The translations under genes and the position numbers were made by a program. The notes under the pieces were generated by a model. It was not told the origin of the DNA, ran no database searches, and worked only from the letters and a program-made list of their open reading frames with translations. Shown here in pieces: positions 12,273 through 22,934 of a stretch of DNA of 64,000 nucleotides; position 1 is the first letter of the stretch, and the number at the start of each line of letters is the position of its first letter. Source of the stretch: Streptomyces olivochromogenes (GTDB lineage: Bacteria; Actinomycetota; Actinomycetes; Streptomycetales; Streptomycetaceae); assembly GCF_001514115.1 (NCBI RefSeq), contig NZ_KQ948452.1, positions 598,460 to 662,459 of the forward strand, given 5' to 3'.

Positions 12273-12301
12273 CCCGTCCGATCGATCGCCAGAAGCCCAA
12301 C

Positions 12302-12342
12302 ACGCCGGTGCCGATGTCCACTTGGGACGTCGGCACCGGCGT
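12302..12342 (+). terminator. Terminator after whiA
   Basis: 12-bp perfect stem CGCCGGTGCCGA (12303-12314) / TCGGCACCGGCG (12330-12341), extended inwards by GTCC/GGAC beyond one mismatch and outwards by one A-T pair (12302/12342). It starts 29 bases after the whiA stop and ends the uvrC-rapZ-yvcK-whiA transcription unit. Confidence 0.85.
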
Positions 12343-12363
12343 TTGCGTTCCTGTGAGGCACCC

Positions 12364-12392
12364 TTGACTTGACCATGAAGTGTCATGAGCCT
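12364..12392 (+). promoter_or_regulatory. Possible promoter of the M14 carboxypeptidase gene
   Basis: Two overlapping -35-like hexamers, TTGACT (12364) and TTGACC (12369), lie about 70 bases before the start codon, with a TGAC...GTCA dyad (12371-12386). No convincing -10 is visible at 17-18 bp, so the assignment is tentative. Confidence 0.3.
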
Positions 12393-12435
12393 GGCATCTG
12401 TTCGCTGCTGTGGCGGACTCACGCAAGGGGGGCTC

Positions 12436-15393
12436 ATGAGACGAAGAGCGAGAGCGATCCTCGCTACGGGCGCGCTCCTGCTGGGCGGTGCGGGCATGGC
12501 GCCCATCGCCCAGGCACAGAACGGCGGTTCACCCAAGCCCGACGCGAACGCCGTGAAGGTGTTCCGCGCGGAGATCACGAAGCAGCAGGTACCCCTGCTG
12601 CTCGCGGCCGGGCAGGACGGCCACGAACTCGGCGACACGACGTGGAAGAACGGCAAGAGCGCGGTCGAGGTCTACGTCACCGACCAGCAGGCCAAGAAGC
12701 TGCGGAAGCAGGGCGTCGACCTCACCGAGCACACCCTGACGGCCAACGCCGAGGCGCGGGTGGAGAACGCGGCCCAGGGCGTGTTCCGCCCGTACAGCGG
12801 CAAGGGCAATCTCCAGGAGGAGATCGTCAAGACCGGTGCCGCCCACCCCGACCTCGCCAAGGTCGTCTCCATCGGCAAGACGGTCAACGGCCAGGACATC
12901 CTCGCGCTCAAACTGACCAAGGGCGCGAAGAAGTCCAAGGACGGCTCCAAGCCGTCCGTGCTGTACATGTCCAACCAGCACGCGCGCGAGTGGATCACGC
13001 CCGAGATGACACGGCGTCTGATGCACTACTACTTGGACAACTACTCCACGGACAAACGCATCAAGAAGATCGTCGACTCCACCGAACTGTGGTTCGTCCT
13101 GTCGGCCAACCCCGACGGCTACGACTACACGTTCAAGGACGCCGACGCCCGCCAGTGGCGCAAGAACCTGCGGGACGTCAACGGCGACGGGGTCATCTCC
13201 ACCGGTGACGGCGTCGACCTCAACCGCAACTTCGCCTACAAGTGGGGCTACGACGACGAGGGTTCGTCACCCAACCCCACCAACGAGACCTACCGCGGCG
13301 CGAGCCCCAACTCCGAGCCCGAGACCAGGGCGCTCGACGCCTTCGAGAAGCGGATCGGCTTCACGTACGGCATCAACTACCACTCCGCCGCCGAACTGCT
13401 CCTCTACGGAGTGGGCTGGCAGGTGGCGACGCCCACCCCGGACGACGTGCTCTACAAGGCGCTCGCCGGAACCCCCGAGAACTCGGCGATCCCGGGCTAC
13501 CACCCCCAGGTCTCCTCGGAGCTCTACACGACCAACGGCGAGGCGGACGGCCACGCGGGCAACGTCAACGGCATGGCGATGTTCACCCCCGAGATGTCGA
13601 CCTGTGAGACCGCCTCGGACATCGACCCGAACGACGCCTGGAACGCGGCCGACTGCGCCTCGATCTTCACCTTCCCGGACGACGAGAAGCTGATCGAGCA
13701 GGAGTTCGAGAAGAACGTCCCGTTCGCGCTCTCCGTCGCCGAGACCGCGGCCCACCCCGACCAGCCGTCGTCCTCGGTGGGCCTCGGCGCGGCCGACTTC
13801 ACCCCGGCCCCCTTCACGACGTCGTACTCCCGCGGGGCCGACCAGGAGGTCTCCGTCGTCGTCCGCAAGTCCGTACGCGACAAGGAGCTCAAGTACCGTG
13901 TCAACGGCGGCCGTACGCTGGACATGGCACTCAAGGCCTGGAAGGGCGGCGAGACCTACGGCGGCAAGGACAACCTCTACTTCGACGAGTACCGCGCCAA
14001 GGTGAAGGACGGCGACCCCGGCGACAAGGTCGAGGTGTGGTTCACCGGTGAGACCAAGAGCGGCAAGAAGACCTCCAGTACGCACTTCACGTACACCGTG
14101 GCCCAGCGGCCCGGTGCCGACACGCTGGTCGTCGCCGAGGAGGGTGCGACCGCCACGCAGTCCCAGGCCTACGTCGACGCCCTGAAGGCCAACGGCAGGA
14201 AGCCCCTTGTCTGGGACGTGGCAACCCTCGGCGCGCCCGACGCGCTCGGCGTGCTCGACCACTTCAAGACGGTCGTCCACTACACCGGCGCCGCACGCCC
14301 GGGCAACGCCACCCAGCTCCAACTGCGCGCCTTCCTCAACGAGGGCGGCAAGCTGATCGAGGCGGGCGAGCAGGCCGGCGGCAACGTCGACCTCGGCGGC
14401 GGCACCCTTTCGAACGACTTCAGCCAGTACTACCTGGGCGCCTACTCCCGTACGTCCACTCCGGGGGCCAACGGATTCACCGGCGCCGGGCAGCTCACCG
14501 GCTTCACGGGGGCGCTCGGCGACGCGCCCGGCAATCCGCTGAACACGGCGGGCACCTACGGCGTCACCTCGGACTCGCTGGCGCCCGCGCAGTACCCGCA
14601 GTTCGCGTCGAGCGCGGGAGCGGGCCAGTTCGCCGGGACCGTCAACCCGTACGGGCCCTACGCGGGCTCGTACATGGCCGCCGCCGTGCACACCGACGAC
14701 GCCTACAAGCGCCTCACCCGGACCATCGACCTCACCGGTGTCAGCGCCGCCGACAAGCCGACGCTGCGCACCCAGCTCCTGTGGGACACCGAGCCCGGCT
14801 ACGACCACGCGGTGCTCGAGGCCCACACCACCGGGGCCGACGACTGGACGACGCTCCCCGAGGCGGGCGGCGCCACCAGCGCCACGGTCCCGGCGGAGTG
14901 CGAGGCCGGATTCCTGGTCAGGGAGCACCCCTTCCTCAAGCGGTACCTGACCGTGAGTTCCACCGGCTGCGCCAACACCGGTACCAGCGGGGCGTGGAAC
15001 AGCTTCACCGGTGCCTCCAGCGGCTGGCAGCAGGTCAACTTCGACCTCAGCGCGTACGCCGGCAAGTCGGTCGAGGTGTCGCTGAGCTACATCACCGACC
15101 CGAACACCGGCGGTCACGGCGTCCTCGCGGACAACGCCTCCCTCGTCGTCGGCGGGGCGGCCACCGAGACCGAGGGCTTCGAGACCTCCCTCGGGCCCTG
15201 GAGTGCCTCCGGACCGCCTCCGGGCAGCCCCTCCGTGCTCAAGGACTGGGCGCGCTATGGAGAGCTGTTCAAGACATACGGCGGAGTCACCACGCACGAC
15301 ACGGTGCTGTTGGGCTTCGGCCTGGAGCACGTCACCGCGTCGGCCGACCGCGCGGCCCTCATCAAGAAGGCGCTCGGGGCGCTGAACGGCTAA
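12436..15393 (+). CDS. Secreted zinc carboxypeptidase, M14 family, with C-terminal accessory domains
   Basis: 985 aa. Sec signal peptide MRRRARAILATGALLLGG...AQA (cleavage about residue 27), propeptide-like region to ~110, then an M14 catalytic domain: zinc ligands His182/Glu185 (HARE) and His316 (NYHSA), substrate-binding NRNFAYKWG near 265, and general base Glu386 (FTPEMS). The rest (about 450-985) is not needed in minimal carboxypeptidases. It includes a segment near 850-920 (NFDLSAYAGKSVEVSLSYI) like the C-terminal part of immune-inhibitor-A metalloproteases, probably a carbohydrate/protein-binding beta-sandwich. Start ATG 12436 follows AAGGGGGG. Likely releases amino acids from extracellular peptides. 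Monocistronic, with a terminator on each side. Confidence 0.92.
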   Translation: MRRRARAILATGALLLGGAGMAPIAQAQNGGSPKPDANAVKVFRAEITKQQVPLLLAAGQDGHELGDTTWKNGKSAVEVYVTDQQAKKLRKQGVDLTEHTLTANAEARVENAAQGVFRPYSGKGNLQEEIVKTGAAHPDLAKVVSIGKTVNGQDILALKLTKGAKKSKDGSKPSVLYMSNQHAREWITPEMTRRLMHYYLDNYSTDKRIKKIVDSTELWFVLSANPDGYDYTFKDADARQWRKNLRDVNGDGVISTGDGVDLNRNFAYKWGYDDEGSSPNPTNETYRGASPNSEPETRALDAFEKRIGFTYGINYHSAAELLLYGVGWQVATPTPDDVLYKALAGTPENSAIPGYHPQVSSELYTTNGEADGHAGNVNGMAMFTPEMSTCETASDIDPNDAWNAADCASIFTFPDDEKLIEQEFEKNVPFALSVAETAAHPDQPSSSVGLGAADFTPAPFTTSYSRGADQEVSVVVRKSVRDKELKYRVNGGRTLDMALKAWKGGETYGGKDNLYFDEYRAKVKDGDPGDKVEVWFTGETKSGKKTSSTHFTYTVAQRPGADTLVVAEEGATATQSQAYVDALKANGRKPLVWDVATLGAPDALGVLDHFKTVVHYTGAARPGNATQLQLRAFLNEGGKLIEAGEQAGGNVDLGGGTLSNDFSQYYLGAYSRTSTPGANGFTGAGQLTGFTGALGDAPGNPLNTAGTYGVTSDSLAPAQYPQFASSAGAGQFAGTVNPYGPYAGSYMAAAVHTDDAYKRLTRTIDLTGVSAADKPTLRTQLLWDTEPGYDHAVLEAHTTGADDWTTLPEAGGATSATVPAECEAGFLVREHPFLKRYLTVSSTGCANTGTSGAWNSFTGASSGWQQVNFDLSAYAGKSVEVSLSYITDPNTGGHGVLADNASLVVGGAATETEGFETSLGPWSASGPPPGSPSVLKDWARYGELFKTYGGVTTHDTVLLGFGLEHVTASADRAALIKKALGALNG

Positions 15394-15420
15394 CCCTGTG
15401 TGACTATCTCGTCAACTCCG

Positions 15421-15460
15421 AGGGTGTTCCGTACCCCTACTGGTGGGTACGGAACGCCCT
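15421..15460 (+). terminator. Terminator after the M14 carboxypeptidase gene
   Basis: 16-bp stem with one G-U pair: 15421-15436 (core GTTCCGTACCC) against 15445-15460 (core GGGTACGGAAC), loop CTACTGGT. It begins 28 bases past the stop codon. Confidence 0.85.
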
Positions 15461-15568
15461 GCCGTGTATGGGGTATCTCGATGTCACCGCAGACGCCTCG
15501 GGGAGGTAGGGTCGTAGGCGGTCGGGGACATCCCATACAACTCGCCGGCACTGAGTCGGCGTACCTAA

Positions 15569-16594
<1,026 letters not shown>

Positions 16595-16620
16595 GTCCCG
16601 GAGCAGGCACCTCTGATGTG

Positions 16621-16668
16621 AGAGCAGGGCTCGGGCAGCGCACAGCCGCGTTGTCCGAGCCCTGCTCT
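16621..16668 (+). terminator. Hairpin between gap and pgk (terminator or attenuator)
   Basis: Perfect 14-bp stem AGAGCAGGGCTCGG (16621-16634) / CCGAGCCCTGCTCT (16655-16668) with a 20-base loop. It sits 26 bases past gap and 54 bases before pgk, so it may end gap mRNA or reduce read-through into pgk-tpiA. Confidence 0.8.
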
Positions 16669-16722
16669 GTGCACGGATCGATCAGCCCTCCCGGACAACA
16701 GAGCCCTCCTAGGAGTCCCTTT

Positions 16723-17934
16723 ATGAAGACGATCGACGAACTTCTCGCCGAAGGCGTGGACGGCAAGCGGGTCTTCGTCCGCGCCGACCTCAACGTTCCG
16801 CTGGCCGACGGCCTCATCACCGACGACGGCCGTATCCGCGCCGTCCTGCCCACCGTCAAGGCCCTCGCCGAAGCGGGCGCCAAGGTGGTCGTCGCCTCGC
16901 ACCTGGGCCGCCCCAAGGGCGCACCGGACCCGGCGTTCTCCCTGCTGCAGCCCGCCGAGCGTCTCGGTGAACTGCTCGGCGCCCCCGTGGCGTTCGCCCA
17001 GGACACCGTCGGCCCCGCCGCCCACGACGCCGTGAACGGCCTCCAGCCCGGCCAGGTCGCCGTGATCGAGAACCTGCGCTTCAACCCGGGCGAGACGTCC
17101 AAGGACGACACCGAGCGCGGCGAGTTCGCCGACCAGCTCGCCGCCCTGGCCGACGTCTACGTAGGCGACGGTTTCGGTGCCGTGCACCGCAAGCACGCCT
17201 CCGTGTACGACCTCCCGGCGCGCCTTCCGCACTACGCGGGCTACCTCATCGCCACCGAGGTCAACGTCCTGAAGAAGCTCACCGAGGACGTCAAGCGCCC
17301 CTACGTCGTCGCGCTCGGCGGCGCCAAGGTCTCCGACAAGCTCGCCGTCATCGACCAGCTGCTCGGCAAGGCCGACCGTCTGCTCATCGGCGGTGGCATG
17401 GCGTACACCTTCCTCAAGGCCAAGGGGTACGAGGTCGGCATCTCCCTCCTTCAGGAGGACCAGGTTCCGGCCGTCAAGGAGTACATGGACCGCGCGGAGA
17501 AGAACGGCGTCGAGCTGGTCCTCCCCGTCGACGTCCTGGTCGCTCCGGAGTTCCCGGACCTGAAGACCAAGGCCCCCGCCAACCCCACCACCGTCGCCGC
17601 GGACGCCATCCCGGCCGACCAGGAGGGCCTGGACATCGGTCCGGAGACCCGCAAGCTGTACGCCTCGAAGCTCGCCGACGCGGCCACCGTCTTCTGGAAC
17701 GGTCCGATGGGCGTCTTCGAGCACCCCGACTATGCCGAGGGCACCAAGGCGGTCGCCCAGGCCCTCGTCGACTCCCAGGCCTTCACGGTCGTCGGCGGTG
17801 GCGACTCCGCCGCGGCCGTCCGCATCCTGGGCTTCGACGAGAAGGCTTTCGGTCACATCTCGACCGGTGGCGGCGCCTCCCTCGAATACCTCGAGGGCAA
17901 GACGCTCCCCGGCCTCGCCGCACTGGAGGACTGA
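16723..17934 (+). CDS. pgk: Phosphoglycerate kinase
   Basis: 403 aa. Transfers phosphate from 1,3-bisphosphoglycerate to ADP. Visible: N-terminal RADLNVPL, SHLGRPKG, ENLRFNPGE, the nucleotide-side GGAKVSDKL, and the C-terminal GHISTGGGASLEYLEGK. Start ATG 16723 with TAGGAGTCC upstream. tpiA follows after six bases, so pgk-tpiA is a tight operon downstream of gap. Confidence 0.98.
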   Translation: MKTIDELLAEGVDGKRVFVRADLNVPLADGLITDDGRIRAVLPTVKALAEAGAKVVVASHLGRPKGAPDPAFSLLQPAERLGELLGAPVAFAQDTVGPAAHDAVNGLQPGQVAVIENLRFNPGETSKDDTERGEFADQLAALADVYVGDGFGAVHRKHASVYDLPARLPHYAGYLIATEVNVLKKLTEDVKRPYVVALGGAKVSDKLAVIDQLLGKADRLLIGGGMAYTFLKAKGYEVGISLLQEDQVPAVKEYMDRAEKNGVELVLPVDVLVAPEFPDLKTKAPANPTTVAADAIPADQEGLDIGPETRKLYASKLADAATVFWNGPMGVFEHPDYAEGTKAVAQALVDSQAFTVVGGGDSAAAVRILGFDEKAFGHISTGGGASLEYLEGKTLPGLAALED

Positions 17935-17940
17935 CCCCGC

Positions 17941-18717
17941 ATGACGACCCGTATGCCGCTGATGGCGGGCAACTGGAAGATGAACCTCAACCACCTCGAG
18001 GCCATCGCGCACGTCCAGAAGCTCGCCTTCGCCCTGGCCGACAAGGACTACGAGGCCTGTGAGGTCGCCGTCCTGCCGCCCTTCACCGACCTGCGCTCCG
18101 TGCAGACCCTGGTCGACGGCGACAAGCTCAAGATCAAGTACGGCGCGCAGGACCTCTCGGCGCAGGACTCCGGTGCCTACACCGGCGAGATCTCGGGCCC
18201 GATGCTGGCCAAGCTGAAGTGCACGTACGTGGCGATCGGCCACTCCGAGCGCCGGCAGTACCACAACGAGACCGACGAGATCGTCAACGCCAAGATCAAG
18301 GCCGCCTTCAAGCACGGCCTGACCCCGATCCTGTGCGTCGGCGAGGAGCTGGCCGTCCGTGAGGCGGGCAACCACGTCGCGCACACGCTCTCCCAGGTCG
18401 ACGGGGGTCTCAAGGACGTTCCGGCCGAGCAGGCCGAGTCGATCGTGATCGCGTACGAGCCGGTCTGGGCCATCGGCACCGGCAAGGTCTGCGGCTCCGA
18501 CGACGCCCAGGAGGTCTGCGCGGCGATCCGCGCCCGGCTGGCCGAGCTGTACTCCCAGGAAGTGGCCGACCAGGTCCGCATCCAGTACGGCGGCTCCGTG
18601 AAGTCCGGCAATGTCGCGGAGATCATGGCGAAGCCCGACATCGACGGTGCCCTGGTCGGCGGTGCCTCTCTGGACGCCGACGAGTTCGTCAAGATCGTCC
18701 GCTTCCGCGACCAGTAA
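17941..18717 (+). CDS. tpiA: Triosephosphate isomerase
   Basis: 258 aa TIM barrel interconverting dihydroxyacetone phosphate and glyceraldehyde-3-phosphate. Catalytic Lys in GNWKMN (N-terminus), electrophile His in GHSERRQ, catalytic Glu in [13 protein letters not shown], and phosphate-gripping YGGSVKSGN. Six bases after pgk, with no hairpin between them. secG starts 126 bases later, probably with its own promoter. Confidence 0.98.
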   Translation: MTTRMPLMAGNWKMNLNHLEAIAHVQKLAFALADKDYEACEVAVLPPFTDLRSVQTLVDGDKLKIKYGAQDLSAQDSGAYTGEISGPMLAKLKCTYVAIGHSERRQYHNETDEIVNAKIKAAFKHGLTPILCVGEELAVREAGNHVAHTLSQVDGGLKDVPAEQAESIVIAYEPVWAIGTGKVCGSDDAQEVCAAIRARLAELYSQEVADQVRIQYGGSVKSGNVAEIMAKPDIDGALVGGASLDADEFVKIVRFRDQ

Positions 18718-18842
18718 GTATGCGCTAGCGGCGATTCGTCGTACCCTTGCGGGGGTCGTGGCCTTCGGAGTGGGCTTGAGATGCTCACCCAGTAGGCTTC
18801 GGCCCCCGTCGTCCATTCAGTTCCGAGGAAGTTGGTCCAGCC

Positions 18843-19079
18843 GTGGTTTTGGGGTTCTCGATCGCCCTGATCGTCTTCAGCCTGCTGCTGATGCTGCTGG
18901 TGCTGATGCACAAGGGGAAGGGCGGCGGCCTCTCCGACATGTTCGGTGGCGGCATGCAGTCGTCCGTCGGTGGCTCCTCGGTCGCCGAGCGCAACCTCGA
19001 CCGCATCACCGTGGTGATCGGTCTGCTCTGGTTTGCGTCCATTGTCGTGCTCGGCATCCTGATGAAGGTCAACAACTGA
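18843..19079 (+). CDS. secG: Preprotein translocase subunit SecG
   Basis: 78 aa. Two membrane helices (residues 3-21 and about 53-73) flank a cytoplasmic loop with GGGLSDMFGGG, typical of SecG, the accessory subunit of SecYEG. GTG start at 18843 after GAGGAAG. Its position directly after gap-pgk-tpiA is conserved in actinobacteria. Confidence 0.95.
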   Translation: MVLGFSIALIVFSLLLMLLVLMHKGKGGGLSDMFGGGMQSSVGGSSVAERNLDRITVVIGLLWFASIVVLGILMKVNN

Positions 19080-19142
19080 TCACCGACCGGCATCGGTACA
19101 GCAGCACAACTGCACATTACGCAAGCACAATCCGCACGTAAG

Positions 19143-19187
19143 GCCCCATGTCCGGTACGCGCCCCCAGGCGCGGCCTATCATGGGGC
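19143..19187 (+). terminator. Hairpin after secG
   Basis: GCCCCATG (19143-19150) / CATGGGGC (19180-19187) enclosing a second stem GCGCC/GGCGC. It lies 63 bases past the secG stop and could end the glycolytic operon. Confidence 0.55.
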
Positions 19188-19243
19188 TTGCGTCTAGGGG
19201 CCGGGGTGTAACTCCAATCACTGGACGCGCGTTGGGCCTTACG

Positions 19244-19288
19244 TAGACTGAGGCGCTCGCAGCGAAGCGTCACGCCGACTCGCTTCGC
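19244..19288 (+). promoter_or_regulatory. -10 element and leader hairpin of the RbpA-paralogue gene
   Basis: TAGACT at 19244-19249 is a good actinobacterial -10; the -35 is not clear. The transcript would carry a ~60-base leader containing an 8-bp perfect stem GCGAAGCG (19262-19269) / CGCTTCGC (19281-19288) upstream of the ribosome site AGGGAG. Confidence 0.4.
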
Positions 19289-19315
19289 GGCACCATCACG
19301 CAGGGAGTTACGACC

Positions 19316-19651
19316 GTGGCAAGTGGCAACGCGATCCGAGGAAGCCGGGTCGGGGCGGGGCCGATGGGCGAGGCCGAGCGCGGCGAGTCCGCGCCGCGGC
19401 TGCGCATCTCCTTCTGGTGCTCCAACGGGCACGAGACGGTGCCCAGCTTCGCCAGCGACGCGCAGGTTCCCGAGACCTGGGACTGCCCGCGCTGCGGCTT
19501 TCCCGCCGGACAGGACCAGGACAACCCGCCGGACCCGCCGCGCACCGAGCCGTACAAGACGCACCTCGCGTACGTACGGGAGCGGCGCAGCGACGCGGAC
19601 GGCGAGGCCATCCTCGCCGAGGCGCTCGCCAAACTGCGGGGCGAAATCTAG
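19316..19651 (+). CDS. RbpA-family RNA polymerase-binding protein (paralogue, RbpB-like)
   Basis: 111 aa. RbpA-type layout: flexible N-terminus, zinc-ribbon core domain with Cys35, His39, Cys57 and Cys60 (WCSNGH; CPRC), a linker, and a C-terminal helix (LAYVRERRSDADGEAILAEAL) in the place of the sigma-binding domain. Actinobacterial RbpA binds principal sigma factors and RNA polymerase and stabilises open complexes; it also gives basal rifampicin tolerance. S. coelicolor has a main RbpA of about 124 aa and a second, little-studied homologue. This shorter, more divergent protein fits the second. GTG start with AGGGAG upstream. Whether it binds a sigma factor is inference. Confidence 0.82.
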   Translation: MASGNAIRGSRVGAGPMGEAERGESAPRLRISFWCSNGHETVPSFASDAQVPETWDCPRCGFPAGQDQDNPPDPPRTEPYKTHLAYVRERRSDADGEAILAEALAKLRGEI

Positions 19652-19661
19652 GAGTTGAGAA

Positions 19662-19689
19662 CCGGCCGGGCACAGAGGTGCCTGGCCGG
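19662..19689 (+). terminator. Terminator after the RbpA-paralogue gene
   Basis: 12-bp stem with one G-U pair: CCGGCCGGGCAC (19662-19673) / GTGCCTGGCCGG (19678-19689), tetraloop AGAG, 11 bases past the stop. Confidence 0.85.
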
Positions 19690-19839
19690 ACGTGTTTCGT
19701 ACGCCGGGTCGCGCACGGGCGCACCGCCAGGGCGCACCACCGTGCAGACCCGGTCGTGGGGCGTCCGCGGCGCCGTCGCGAGCCGATTGTCAGTGGTGCC
19801 CTCTACGGTTCTTGAAGTGGCGGAACCGGAGGGGGCGTT

Positions 19840-21108
19840 GTGGCGACGGTCGAGGCGGCGGGGGTGCGGGCACCCGCGTGGCGCGGGGGATTCGGGCGGC
19901 TGTGGAGCGCGGCGGTGGTCTCGCGCTTCGGGGACGCCCTGCGCACCGCCGCGCTGCCGCTGCTCGCCGTGCGGCTCACGGACGATCCGCTCGTCATCGC
20001 CTCCGTCACGGCCTGCGGCTACCTTCCCTGGCTCCTCTTCGGGCTGCTGGGCGGCGCGGTCGCGGACCGGGTGGACCAGCGGCGGGCGATGTGGGCCGTC
20101 GACACCGTACGCGGCGGGCTGGTGGCCTGCTTCGCCCTCGCCGTCGGGCTCGGCCACGCCACGATCGGCCTGCTGATCGCGCTCGCCTTCGCCCTGACCA
20201 CCCTCCAGACGCTGTTCGACAACGCGTCCACGGCCCTGCTGCCCTCCCTGGTCGGCAAAGAGACCCTGGGCAGCGCCAATGCCAGGCTGATGACCGGCCA
20301 GCAGCTCGCCGGCGGCTTCCTCGCCGGCCCCTTCGTGCCGCTGCTGCTCGCCCTCGGGGCCGCCGCGCCGTTCGCGGCCGACGCGGTCACCTATCTGCTG
20401 GCCGCGGCACTCGTGGCCTCCCTGCGGATCCGGGCGCCCGAGCGGGAGCCCCGCCCCGCCGGGAGCACCCTGCGGGCGGAGGTGGCCGAAGGAGTGCGCA
20501 CCCTGTGGCACGACAGGGTGCTGCGCGCGGTCTGCACGGCCACACTGCTGTGCAACATCGGCATGGGCGCCCTGATCGCCACGCTGGTCCTGCACGTGAC
20601 CGGCTGGCTGCACGCGGGAAACGCGGGCTTCGCGGCCGCGATGACGGCCTACTCGGCCGGATCCCTGGCCGGGGGAGGGCCGGCCCAGTGGATCGCGCGC
20701 CGGATCGGGGGGGTACGGAGCCTGTTCCTGGGCGGATGCGTCCAGACGGCGGCCCTGGTACTCCTCGGCACCGTCCGCCACCTGGGTGCACTCCTCGCGG
20801 GCATGGCACTGCTCGGACTGATGGGCATGGTGTGGAACGTCAACCAGGTCACGCTGATGCAGCAGCGCAGCCCGGCAGCCATGGTGGGCCGTGTCAGCTC
20901 CGCGTTCCGCACCGCCTCCACCTCCGGTGCCCCGGTCGGCGCCCTGCTCGGCGGCACCGTGGCGGGTGCCTACGGGCTGAACGGACCCGCGCTGTTCGCG
21001 GCCGTCCTCTTCGGGCTCGCCGTCGCCTCGCTGATACCCGCGCATCTGCCGGACGTATCTGTTGTTGAGCCGGACGACGGCGCTACGACAGCTCACGTCA
21101 AGCCCTGA
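19840..21108 (+). CDS. MFS transporter (drug-efflux type)
   Basis: 422 aa with about 12 hydrophobic segments. The loop between helices 2 and 3 carries GAVADRVDQRRAM, the MFS motif-A equivalent, and the protein resembles the MFS_3/enterobactin-exporter-like group. Start GTG 19840 is preceded by GGAGGGGG. It stands alone between a terminator and pgi. Probably exports a small molecule by proton exchange; the substrate is unknown. A long frame on the opposite strand is a GC-rich shadow. Confidence 0.85.
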   Translation: MATVEAAGVRAPAWRGGFGRLWSAAVVSRFGDALRTAALPLLAVRLTDDPLVIASVTACGYLPWLLFGLLGGAVADRVDQRRAMWAVDTVRGGLVACFALAVGLGHATIGLLIALAFALTTLQTLFDNASTALLPSLVGKETLGSANARLMTGQQLAGGFLAGPFVPLLLALGAAAPFAADAVTYLLAAALVASLRIRAPEREPRPAGSTLRAEVAEGVRTLWHDRVLRAVCTATLLCNIGMGALIATLVLHVTGWLHAGNAGFAAAMTAYSAGSLAGGGPAQWIARRIGGVRSLFLGGCVQTAALVLLGTVRHLGALLAGMALLGLMGMVWNVNQVTLMQQRSPAAMVGRVSSAFRTASTSGAPVGALLGGTVAGAYGLNGPALFAAVLFGLAVASLIPAHLPDVSVVEPDDGATTAHVKP

Positions 21109-21180
21109 TCAATTAGGTTGGGACCGGCAGTGGGGCGAGGCAAGCAGCAGCACACGCAGGAAAGAAGGCGGAAGCCAGAG

Positions 21181-22833
21181 ATGAACGCAGACAGCCGTGC
21201 CAGGCTCGACCAGACGCCCGAGTGGACCGCTCTGGCCAAGCACCGCGAGGAGCTCGCGGAGACCCATCTGCGGGACCTGTTCGCAACCGACCCCGGTCGC
21301 GGAACCGGGTACACCCTCCAGGTCGGCGATCTCCACGTCGACTACTCCAAGCACCTGGTGACCGACGAGACGCTGCGGCTGCTGCGCGAGCTGGCGGCGG
21401 CGACCGACGTCTTCGGTCTGCGGGACGCCATGTTCCGCGGCGAGAAGATCAACGTCACCGAGAACCGGGCCGTGCTCCACGTGGCGCTGCGCGCCCCGCG
21501 GGACGCGGTGATCGAGGTCGACGGGGAGAACGTCGTCCCGGCCGTGCACGCCGTGCTCGACAAGATGGCCGACTTCGCCGAGCGGGTCCGTTCGGGTGAG
21601 TGGACCGGTCACACCGGCAAGCGCATCAGGAACGTCGTGAACATCGGCATCGGCGGCTCCGACCTCGGCCCGGCGATGGCGTACGAGGTGCTGCGCTCCT
21701 TCACCGACCGCGACCTCACGGTCCGCTTCGTGTCGAACGTGGACGGCGCCGACCTGCACGAGGCCGTCCGCGACCTCGACCCGGCCGAGACCCTGTTCAT
21801 CATCGCCTCGAAGACGTTCACCACCATCGAGACGATCACCAACGCGACCTCCGCGCGCAACTGGCTGCTGACCGAGCTGAAGGCCGGTCAGGATGCCGTG
21901 GCCAAGCACTTCGTGGCGCTGTCGACCAACGCCGAGAAGGTCTCCGACTTCGGTATCGACACGGCCAACATGTTCGAGTTCTGGGACTGGGTCGGCGGAC
22001 GGTACTCGTACGACTCCGCGATCGGTCTGTCCCTGATGATCGCGATCGGGCCGGACCGCTTCCGGGAGATGCTCGACGGGTTCCACCTCGTCGACGAGCA
22101 CTTCCGCACCGCGCCCGCCGAGACCAATGTGCCGCTGCTGATGGGCCTGTTGGGCATCTGGTACGGCAACTTCCACGACGCCCAGTCGCATGCCGTACTG
22201 CCGTACTCGCACTACCTGTCCAAGTTCACGGCGTATCTGCAGCAGCTGGACATGGAGTCCAACGGCAAGTCCGTGCAGCGCGACGGGCAGGACGTGGAGT
22301 GGGAGACCGGCCCGGTCGTGTGGGGGACGCCCGGCACCAACGGGCAGCACGCCTACTACCAGCTCATCCACCAGGGCACGAAGCTGATCCCGGCGGACTT
22401 CATCGGCTTCGCCGAGCCGGTCGCCGATCTGCTGCCGGGCCTGGTCGCCCAGCACGACCTGTTGATGGCGAACTTCTTCGCGCAGACCCAGGCCCTCGCC
22501 TTCGGCAAGACACCGGACGAGGTGCGCGCCGAGGGCGTGGCCGAGGAACTGGTCCCGCACAAGACGTTCAAGGGCAATCACCCGACGACGACGATCCTCG
22601 CGAGGAAGCTGTCGCCCTCGGTGCTCGGCCAGTTGGTCGCCCTCTACGAGCACAAGGTGTTCGTCCAGGGCGCGGTCTGGAACATCGACTCCTTCGACCA
22701 GTGGGGTGTCGAGCTCGGCAAGGTCCTCGCCAAGCGGGTCGAACCCGCGCTGACCGAGGGTGCGGACGTGCCGGGCCTGGACGAGTCGACGAAGGCGCTC
22801 GTCGCGAAGTACCGAGAGCTGCGCGGCCGGTAG
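21181..22833 (+). CDS. pgi: Glucose-6-phosphate isomerase
   Basis: 550 aa. Interconverts glucose-6-phosphate and fructose-6-phosphate. PGI signatures: [41 protein letters not shown], and the active-site stretch [20 protein letters not shown] 21181 begins [15 protein letters not shown]; a purine-rich AGGAAAGAAGG lies 15-25 bases upstream. Links the glycolytic genes on its left to the pentose phosphate genes on its right. Confidence 0.97.
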   Translation: MNADSRARLDQTPEWTALAKHREELAETHLRDLFATDPGRGTGYTLQVGDLHVDYSKHLVTDETLRLLRELAAATDVFGLRDAMFRGEKINVTENRAVLHVALRAPRDAVIEVDGENVVPAVHAVLDKMADFAERVRSGEWTGHTGKRIRNVVNIGIGGSDLGPAMAYEVLRSFTDRDLTVRFVSNVDGADLHEAVRDLDPAETLFIIASKTFTTIETITNATSARNWLLTELKAGQDAVAKHFVALSTNAEKVSDFGIDTANMFEFWDWVGGRYSYDSAIGLSLMIAIGPDRFREMLDGFHLVDEHFRTAPAETNVPLLMGLLGIWYGNFHDAQSHAVLPYSHYLSKFTAYLQQLDMESNGKSVQRDGQDVEWETGPVVWGTPGTNGQHAYYQLIHQGTKLIPADFIGFAEPVADLLPGLVAQHDLLMANFFAQTQALAFGKTPDEVRAEGVAEELVPHKTFKGNHPTTTILARKLSPSVLGQLVALYEHKVFVQGAVWNIDSFDQWGVELGKVLAKRVEPALTEGADVPGLDESTKALVAKYRELRGR

Positions 22834-22934
22834 GCGCGGTCGCGCGTGGGTCACGGAAAGCGGGCGGTGGGAGTCCGCCCGCTTCCCGTAGACTCCCGGA
22901 CGATCATGCGGATGAAGGCTCGGGGGAGCGGAAG

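Noticed and set aside
19648..21096. A 482-codon minus-strand frame opposite the MFS gene
   Set aside because: Composition is Gly/Arg/Gln-rich low complexity; the plus-strand frame has clear transporter features and a good start.
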